Assembly (NCBI GenBank): GCA_018817425.1
Contig: JAHITX010000011.1
Location: 58,265 to 122,264, forward strand
Source of the DNA: Pseudomonadota bacterium
GTDB taxonomy: Bacteria > Desulfobacterota > Desulfobacteria > Desulfobacterales > RPRI01
Direction: 5' to 3'
Length of the DNA: 64,000 nt
The stretch's first letter is position 1, and each line of letters opens with the position of its first letter. Made by a program: the position numbers and the translations under genes. Positions 58,139-64,000 of the stretch are shown here, piece by piece. The notes beneath the pieces are model-generated. The model was not told the DNA's origin. It ran no database searches and was given only the letters and a program-made list of their open reading frames with translations.

Positions 58139-60298
58139 ATGCAACAGATGAATGCAGTTAAATCACTGATCGTTTTTCTTTTCTTTATTGTTTTTACCCT
58201 TACATCCGCCCATGCCACTGAATATTATTCTTTCCACATGGCGGGTTCCGATTGCACCATGTGCCATGATGATGTATCTGGCGGTGAATTAAATGATGTT
58301 GGAACCCAGTTTGAGGAAAATGGATACCGATTCCCCATAACCCAAAAGGAAATACTTTTTTACGCCTTATCAGGACTGGCTATTCTCGCAATATTTTTTG
58401 GCCTTTTCCGCAGATACAAGCTTTGGAGCAGTGGACGACCAGGCGCGAAAATGGATCGCATTGCCAAAAGATGGGACGGGCTTTTTGTAAATGTGTTCGG
58501 GCAAGATAAAATCCTGAAAAATTCTTTAGCAGGCCAGGGGCATCTTCTCCTGTTCTGGTCTTTTACATTGCTTGGCATCGCTGTAATATTTATACTTATT
58601 CAGGAATATATTGTTCTGCCCTTATGGGGAGTAAGGCTTATAAACAGTTATTTTTATCCCTTTTTCAGGCTGTTTTTAGATATCTCAGGATTAATTGGTT
58701 TAATCGGCGCAATTATACTGGCTTACAGAAGATATATCATAAAGCCGAAAGAACTGGGTGATAATCTCGATGACGGATTATCGCTGCTTTTTCTGATTGT
58801 TGTCTTTTTGACGGGATTTCTGGCCACAGGAATCCGCAATCAACTCTACCAATCCGAATGGACGAACTGGGCCCCTGTCGCTTCTTCACTTGCATGGGGA
58901 TTAAAACTGGTTGTAAGAGAAGAGGAAGGCCTTAAAGTTTGTTTTAATGTGTTATGGTGGGTACACTCACTTATCGGGCTTATATTTTTAGCTGCTATAC
59001 CATATTCAAAACTTCTTCATGCTTTTACTTCCTCTCTTAATATTTTTTGTAGAAACCTTGAGCCTAAAGGGGCTTTGCCTGTATTGGATATCGCTTCTTC
59101 CGAAACTTACGGTGCCGGGAAAATTAATGATTTTACCTTTAAACACCTGCTTGAGCTTGATGCCTGCACCCAATGTGGAAGATGCCAGGAAAATTGTCCG
59201 GCTCTTATTAGCGAGAAGCATCTCAATCCAAAAAGCATTGTTCAGAATTTAAAAAAGCATATGGAGGCTTCTTCCGCAAGCAACAGTGCAACACTTATCG
59301 GAGGGCCTGTGACCGATGAGGAAATATGGGAATGCACCACATGTTTAAACTGCATCGAACATTGCCCGGTATTTATAGAGCCAATGCTAAAAATTGTTGA
59401 AATGAGGCGAAATGCAGTACTTGAAAAAAGCAATTTTCCGGCTGAATTTAAACAGATTTTCAAAAACCTGGAAATATTCGGAGATCCCAAGGGTAAGGGC
59501 AAGGTTACCAGAGAAGGCTGGGTATCCAACTTAAAGATCAATAGAATATACCAAAAGGATAATGCAACACCTGAAATACTTTTCTGGGCAGGATGTATAG
59601 GCGCCACATATGATGAAAGAAGTAAAAGTACAACCAATGCGGTTGCAAAGATTTTTCAAAAGGCGGGCGTAAGTTTTGGAATTTTGGGCAAGGAAGAATT
59701 TTGCTGCGGAGATCCTGCCAGAAGAATCGGCAATGAGTATCTTTTTCAAAAACTGGCTTTAAAAAATATAGAAACAATGAAAAAGTACGGTGTAAAAAAA
59801 CTTGTGACTCATTGCCCGCATTGTTTTAATACTTTCAAAAATGAATATCCCGCATTAGGAGCCGATTTTGAGGTGATTGACATCTTTGAATTTATAAAAA
59901 CATTATTAGACCAGGGCAAACTTGAGGTTAAATCAAAGATAGGAGAATCTTTCACATACCATGACCCATGTTATCTTGGCCGCTATAATTTGGTATATGA
60001 AACGCCGAGAGATATATTAAAGTCTCATATAGGCGTCAACCTCACTGAAATGGAGAGGATAAAAGAAACAAGTTTCTGCTGTGGCGCAGGCGGGGGCAAC
60101 ATGTGGCGAGGTGTTTCCGCAGGCAAAAGGATGGAAAACTTAAGAATCCAGGAAGCTGTAAAAACAGAAGTAAAAGGGATTGTTACTGCCTGCCCGCATT
60201 GTGATATTATGTTTGACAGCGCAATTCAACAGGAAGGTATGGGTTATACATTCAAACTTGTTAATTTAATCGAACTGGTGAAGCAGGCAGTGCTGTAA
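58139..60298 (+). CDS. Membrane ETF:quinone-type oxidoreductase (haem c/NarI-like/Fe-S/CCG fusion)
   Basis: 719 residues. A signal-like helix (1-25) leads to a CTMCH haem-c motif at 39-43, then about five helices of a NarI-like cytochrome b domain (about 70-300), two [4Fe-4S] motifs (CTQCGRCQENCP at 342; CTTCLNCIEHCP at 399) and two CCG domains (FCCGDPARR near 521; FCCGAGGGNMW near 645), as in HdrD. This matches the EMO-type enzymes that link EtfAB to menaquinone; the haem-c extension is extra. The gene lies between etfA and etfB. ATG at 58139 follows GGAG. Confidence 0.88.
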   Translation: MQQMNAVKSLIVFLFFIVFTLTSAHATEYYSFHMAGSDCTMCHDDVSGGELNDVGTQFEENGYRFPITQKEILFYALSGLAILAIFFGLFRRYKLWSSGRPGAKMDRIAKRWDGLFVNVFGQDKILKNSLAGQGHLLLFWSFTLLGIAVIFILIQEYIVLPLWGVRLINSYFYPFFRLFLDISGLIGLIGAIILAYRRYIIKPKELGDNLDDGLSLLFLIVVFLTGFLATGIRNQLYQSEWTNWAPVASSLAWGLKLVVREEEGLKVCFNVLWWVHSLIGLIFLAAIPYSKLLHAFTSSLNIFCRNLEPKGALPVLDIASSETYGAGKINDFTFKHLLELDACTQCGRCQENCPALISEKHLNPKSIVQNLKKHMEASSASNSATLIGGPVTDEEIWECTTCLNCIEHCPVFIEPMLKIVEMRRNAVLEKSNFPAEFKQIFKNLEIFGDPKGKGKVTREGWVSNLKINRIYQKDNATPEILFWAGCIGATYDERSKSTTNAVAKIFQKAGVSFGILGKEEFCCGDPARRIGNEYLFQKLALKNIETMKKYGVKKLVTHCPHCFNTFKNEYPALGADFEVIDIFEFIKTLLDQGKLEVKSKIGESFTYHDPCYLGRYNLVYETPRDILKSHIGVNLTEMERIKETSFCCGAGGGNMWRGVSAGKRMENLRIQEAVKTEVKGIVTACPHCDIMFDSAIQQEGMGYTFKLVNLIELVKQAVL

Positions 60299-60319
60299 TA
60301 TAGCAGCGGGAGATATCTT

Positions 60320-61183
60320 ATGAAAATAATTGTTTGCGTAAAACAGATTGGCTATATCTATGACCCAACAGCAATTAATCTTGCAACGGGTGAAATCGAT
60401 CCCGAAAAAATGGTTTCCATGCTTAATCCATATGATGAAATTGCAGTAGAAGAAGCAATCAAAATAAAAGAAAGTGAAAATGATTGTGAAGTTATTGCAA
60501 TTACTGCCGGTGGGCCGGAAGGGGATAATGCTCTTAAATATTCTTTTGCAATGGGTGCAGACAGAATGATCCGTTTGGATTATGAAAACACTGATCCATC
60601 ATTAATCTCACTATTTTTAGCCAAAGCAATTGAAAAAATCGGTTATGATATGGTTCTTTGTGGCAAAAAATCCATGGATAGCAATGGTGGGCAGGTAGGC
60701 TCATTTCTTGCCGAAAGACTTCATATCCCTCAGGTTTCAGGAATTGTTAGTCTAAAGCTTTCATTAAATGACAAGAAGGCTGTTGTAGAAAGATATCTTG
60801 GAAAGGGAGACCGGGAAGAATTGGAATGCGATTTACCCGCCCTGTTTACAACTGAAATGGGACTTAATGACCCAAGATATCCTGCACTTCCCGGAAGACT
60901 TTTAGCAGACAAGACAAATATAGAGATATTGGATATTAATTCTTTAGGTGATAGTTCAGATAAAGCTGTTGGATTAACGGATATTTTAAAATTTTCTCAA
61001 CCAAGGCCCAAAACCAGAAAAACATTTTCACCGGACAGTAATTTATCGGCAACAGACAGGTTAAAGCTTATGATGAGCGGAGGCGGAGCCAAACCAAAAG
61101 AGGATAGTAATGTGCTTGAAGGAAGTGCCGATGAACTTTCAGGGCATATTTTAAAATATCTGATTCAGGAACAAATAATATAA
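60320..61183 (+). CDS. etfB: Electron transfer flavoprotein subunit beta
   Basis: 287 residues. KIIVCVKQIGYIYDP, MLNPYDEIAVEEAIKIKE, CGKKSMDSNGGQVGSFLAE and ALFTTEMGLNDPRYPALPG are canonical EtfB segments. The C-terminal extension after about residue 215 is longer than the E. coli-type paralogue, as in many anaerobes. It pairs with EtfA coded on the other side of the membrane oxidoreductase; all are in one transcript. Confidence 0.94.
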   Translation: MKIIVCVKQIGYIYDPTAINLATGEIDPEKMVSMLNPYDEIAVEEAIKIKESENDCEVIAITAGGPEGDNALKYSFAMGADRMIRLDYENTDPSLISLFLAKAIEKIGYDMVLCGKKSMDSNGGQVGSFLAERLHIPQVSGIVSLKLSLNDKKAVVERYLGKGDREELECDLPALFTTEMGLNDPRYPALPGRLLADKTNIEILDINSLGDSSDKAVGLTDILKFSQPRPKTRKTFSPDSNLSATDRLKLMMSGGGAKPKEDSNVLEGSADELSGHILKYLIQEQII

Positions 61184-61200
61184 GAAAGGAAGAAATCCTT

Positions 61201-62022
61201 ATGCTGATTATAGGTGAATCTCTTAATGCTACTGTTCCAGCGGTCAGCCAGGCGATTACCGCTCATGATGAAAAATTTATTACAGATCTTGCCAAGCTTC
61301 AGGTCGAATGCGGAGCAATGATGCTTGATGTAAATGCCGGCGGTTTAGGCGGACGCGATGAAGGAGAAGAGCTATCATGGCTTGTGCAAACAGTTCAGAG
61401 CGCAGTTGAAGTTCCGCTTGTGTTAGATAGTGCAAATCCGGACTCTTTGCATAAGGCTGTAAAAGTATATAAGGGATCAGAACTGATACTAAGTTCGGTT
61501 ACTGCCGAAAAAGACAGTCTCGAAAAACTTTTGCCTCTTGCCGCCGAACTTAATTGCGGCCTTGTAGGATTGTGCATGAGCGAAAAAGGTATTCCCGATA
61601 ATCCTGATGGGCGCGTAGCTATGGCCGAGATTATTGTTGAAAAAGCTGCGAATGCTGGCATCAAACCGGAAAACCTGTATCTTGACCCTTTGGTTATGAC
61701 GGTTTCTGTAGACTGGAAAGCGGGCAGGGTAACAATTGATACACATCGTATGCTTCGAACAAAATTTCCACAGGTTCGTACTTTTACCATTATTGGAAAT
61801 GTTGCTTACGGTATGCCAATGAGAGGGCTTGTGAATCGCACATTTCTTTCTATGATGGCAGGCCTTGATACGGATGCTGTTATGTTAAATGTAAGAGACC
61901 AGGAAATGATGGCTACTTTGATGGCAGCTACAGTCTTAAAAGGCGAGGACGAATATTGTCGTAAATACATAAAGGCGTTTCGTGCGGGAAAACTTGGTAA
62001 AACCGCACAAAAGTCAAAATAA
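61201..62022 (+). CDS. Pterin-binding methyltransferase (MtgA/AcsE-like)
   Basis: 273-residue TIM-barrel methyltransferase of the pterin-binding family: IIGESLNATVPAV, MMLDVNAGGLGGRDEGEE, VPLVLDSANPDSL, YLDPLVMTVSVDW and IIGNVAYGMP line the folate site. It moves a methyl group between a corrinoid protein and tetrahydrofolate, as MtgA does in glycine-betaine demethylation. GGAAG precedes the ATG. Final gene of the P2 block. Together with MtrH the locus has two such methyl-to-folate enzymes. Confidence 0.9.
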   Translation: MLIIGESLNATVPAVSQAITAHDEKFITDLAKLQVECGAMMLDVNAGGLGGRDEGEELSWLVQTVQSAVEVPLVLDSANPDSLHKAVKVYKGSELILSSVTAEKDSLEKLLPLAAELNCGLVGLCMSEKGIPDNPDGRVAMAEIIVEKAANAGIKPENLYLDPLVMTVSVDWKAGRVTIDTHRMLRTKFPQVRTFTIIGNVAYGMPMRGLVNRTFLSMMAGLDTDAVMLNVRDQEMMATLMAATVLKGEDEYCRKYIKAFRAGKLGKTAQKSK

Positions 62023-62118
62023 AAATCAATCAAAATTTCATACACCATAGAGCCAATTGTTACGGGAATCAGAGCATTGTTGACAAACCCTGTATTTATT
62101 AAAAGAAAACAGCTAAAT

Positions 62119-63627
62119 TTATTTGGAAACCTTTGAGTCTTTAATTAGCATTGCATCTATTTTGCCTTTTTGTGCAATAGCGACCTCAAGCCAGCGTTGT
62201 ACAGTATCATGCCTGACTCCTAAAACTTTTGAAACGCTTAGCGGGGGCATTCCCTTAGCCAGAAGTTTGAGGCCTGTCAGAATTTTTTCTTCCGGGGTAC
62301 GCAAGCCGTAAAATAAACTGCCAGCTCTGCTGCAAAAAGACTTACCGCATTCGTTGCAAAAAAAACGCTGGGAAATGGCTCCTTCTTTCGTTCGGTATGT
62401 GCCATTAGCAATGACTTTGCTTTCCTCTACTTTTCCATAAAGAGGGCAATTCGGATTAGGGCAAGACATTTTTTTTAAATCATATTCGGCTTGCTGAGCT
62501 TTTGATCCTGCCTGAACCTTTTTTTTACCAACGCTTAGCGAACTGCCAACGACTAACGAATTATCATATTTTACAGTTTTTTCAGGCAATGCTTGTAAGT
62601 TTTTATGTTTCAAAGCTGAAGCGGAAGGTAAGACTTTTACTTTTGTAACAGGCTTTTTTAGTTTTTGCGGTTGTTTCTCAACTAGCGGGAAAAGCTTTAG
62701 AGCGCGTTTTTCCAGAGTATCCAGTCCAATCTCATATAAAGCTGGAACAGTTTCTTTGTTGTTGTCATCCTGTTTTGAATTTATATTAAAGACCGGCTTC
62801 ATACCGAAATTATCAGAAAGCTTTTTAGCTTCTTTAGTTGCGGCAGCGTGGACAACCAGGTAATTATCTTTGGAATTGATATTGGCGAAGTATCGGTGGT
62901 TTTTAACTAGTGCCGATTGAGCCACGCTGGTATTTGCAGTGTACATGGAATAGATATAGACAACACCTGTTTCCAGGGAAACAATATCGCAAATTGATTT
63001 ATACGTCAGATTGCCCTCGAATGTTTTTTGCTTTTTAAGTTGTTCATAAGCATCTGATGTAATGGGCAAGCAGATTTCGTGCCCCACGTAATGTCCCCAG
63101 CAGTCAAAAGCTATGAAATTGAGATCGGGCAGAATAAGGCAGGCCGCTTTGATTATATCTTTTCCAAGAGACCTTTTTGTCCCGTAGATATCGCAGTGAC
63201 ATGAAAGGATCATGCTAATATGCTTATCTGTTGTAATTGGGATATATTTTGTCATGACTCCATCATCAGACCTTTTAAGTTTCCTTAATAATTCACGGGA
63301 AGAAAACAATGTTTCATCAATTGAGGAATAAGCAAAACGCCTGTTTTGCAATGAATACCAAACAGGATGCCCGGCATTAAGGGCTACACATATCTGCATT
63401 GGTATTCCGGTCATTTCGGATAGGTCATGAAGATTCTCAATACGGGCGCTGTGTCGGTCTGCTTCCCAATTCTGTAGTTGCCGGACACTGATGCCGATTA
63501 TCTCCGCAAGCGTTTCCTGACTCAAACTTCGCCATTGCCTATAATCTTTGATCAGTAAACCAAGAGATTTATAGAGTACGCTTTTTTCTGACGCAAAACT
63601 TTTTCGTGGTATTGATGTCATGGGCAA
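62119..63627 (-). CDS. XRE-type regulator fused to IS1-like zinc ribbon and HTH
   Basis: 502 residues. An N-terminal XRE helix-turn-helix (SQETLAEIIGISVRQLQNWE), a middle region of unknown type (about 75-250, with ILPDLNFIAFDCWGHYVG), a low-complexity linker (about 270-380), a zinc ribbon (CPNPNCPLYG near 389 and FFCNECGKSF) and a final HTH (MPPLSVSKVLGVRHDTVQ). The last two parts resemble InsA of IS1. No DDE domain and no terminal repeats are seen, so it looks like a regulator rather than a transposase. Divergent from the gene at 63773. Confidence 0.6.
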   Translation of the reverse strand: MPMTSIPRKSFASEKSVLYKSLGLLIKDYRQWRSLSQETLAEIIGISVRQLQNWEADRHSARIENLHDLSEMTGIPMQICVALNAGHPVWYSLQNRRFAYSSIDETLFSSRELLRKLKRSDDGVMTKYIPITTDKHISMILSCHCDIYGTKRSLGKDIIKAACLILPDLNFIAFDCWGHYVGHEICLPITSDAYEQLKKQKTFEGNLTYKSICDIVSLETGVVYIYSMYTANTSVAQSALVKNHRYFANINSKDNYLVVHAAATKEAKKLSDNFGMKPVFNINSKQDDNNKETVPALYEIGLDTLEKRALKLFPLVEKQPQKLKKPVTKVKVLPSASALKHKNLQALPEKTVKYDNSLVVGSSLSVGKKKVQAGSKAQQAEYDLKKMSCPNPNCPLYGKVEESKVIANGTYRTKEGAISQRFFCNECGKSFCSRAGSLFYGLRTPEEKILTGLKLLAKGMPPLSVSKVLGVRHDTVQRWLEVAIAQKGKIDAMLIKDSKVSK

Positions 63628-63772
63628 TCTATTCTTAAAACGTGTTTTGATTAAACAGAATGATATTTTCCGAATATTATCTAAGATATAAGAGTAGTTG
63701 TCAATTGTAATAATGTTGTTAATGTGTTTAAGCTTAGTTAATCAAACAAACAAAGTAAAAGGAGAGGAAATT

Positions 63773-64000
63773 ATGTCAAAATATGATGTAATAGTAGCAG
63801 GAGGGGGCCATAACGGATTAATGGCCGGGTCTTATCTTGCGAAAGCAGGGCTTAATGTGTGTGTAGTTGAGCATCAGGATATGCTCGGAGGCGGAGTTCA
63901 GACCAGAGAGATGACACTGCCAGGTTTCAAACATGATGTATGTTCTACATGGCATGGTTTTATTTGCCCGAATCCTGTATTAAAGGATGATGAGCTTGAA
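63773..64000 (+). CDS. Phytoene-desaturase-like FAD oxidoreductase, 3' end outside window
   Basis: First 76 residues of a COG1233-type flavoprotein: DVIVAGGGHNGLMAGSYLAK is the FAD motif, followed by VEHQDMLGGGVQTREM. It resembles the protein at 40752. GGAGAGG precedes the ATG. It may begin a further operon of the same functional region. Confidence 0.85.
   Translation, partial: MSKYDVIVAGGGHNGLMAGSYLAKAGLNVCVVEHQDMLGGGVQTREMTLPGFKHDVCSTWHGFICPNPVLKDDELE

Overview
The window looks like chromosomal DNA of an anaerobic, moderately AT-rich bacterium, most likely a Desulfobacterota (Desulfobacterales-like) sulfate reducer or syntroph. The basis is the gene mix: a PxxKW cysteine-rich protein, an EtfAB pair with an HdrD/NarI-type membrane oxidoreductase, several corrinoid methyltransferases with corrinoid proteins, KamA-type and AmmeMemoRadiSam radical SAM enzymes, and a haem-binding diguanylate cyclase. 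This is inference; no rRNA or tRNA gene was seen.

Layout. 1-20.4 kb is mostly housekeeping and transport: MTA/SAH deaminase and purine nucleoside/MTA phosphorylase, a KamA-like protein, a phosphate transporter with its DUF47 partner, UbiX, a NYN/LOTUS protein, a sigma-54-driven PII-Amt ammonium operon, a YeiH-type transporter, the AmmeMemoRadiSam module with an inserted membrane spermidine-synthase-like gene, a diguanylate cyclase and gatB. 20.6-26.4 kb is a compact defence island: C5 methyltransferase, HNH nuclease, PD-(D/E)XK protein, AIPR protein and an ORF6N protein. 27-34.1 kb holds DUF2065, queA, tgt, a NifU-like gene and an RND efflux pair.

34.5-62 kb is the most unusual part. A sigma-54 activator diverges from a sigma-54 promoter that opens a long, mostly co-directional series: a cytoplasmic FAD reductase, a small protein, an Old-Yellow-Enzyme-type FMN/Fe-S/FAD reductase, a phytoene-desaturase-like oxidoreductase, two AveC-like membrane proteins, a Tat-exported paralogue of the FAD reductase, a pentahaem lipoprotein, DUF1329, then a UroD-type methyltransferase, corrinoid protein, GcvH-like lipoyl protein and MtrH. 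A decayed stretch (broken reductase copy, IS relic) separates this from a second block with its own, very similar sigma-54 promoter: two tandem UroD-type genes, a corrinoid protein, EtfA, a membrane ETF:quinone-type oxidoreductase, EtfB and a pterin-dependent methyltransferase.

Reading them together (inference): a hydrophobic, probably methoxylated or otherwise methylated compound is taken up and reduced, partly in the periplasm; its methyl group passes through corrinoid proteins to tetrahydrofolate; and electrons enter the quinone pool through EtfAB. The substrate cannot be read from the sequence, and no reductive activase for the corrinoid proteins is visible here. The window ends with an XRE/zinc-ribbon fusion protein and the start of another phytoene-desaturase-like gene.

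The intergenic DNA carries several repeat families, including three copies of a roughly 142-bp element with inverted ends and 4-bp flanking direct repeats. There are also several pseudogenes.
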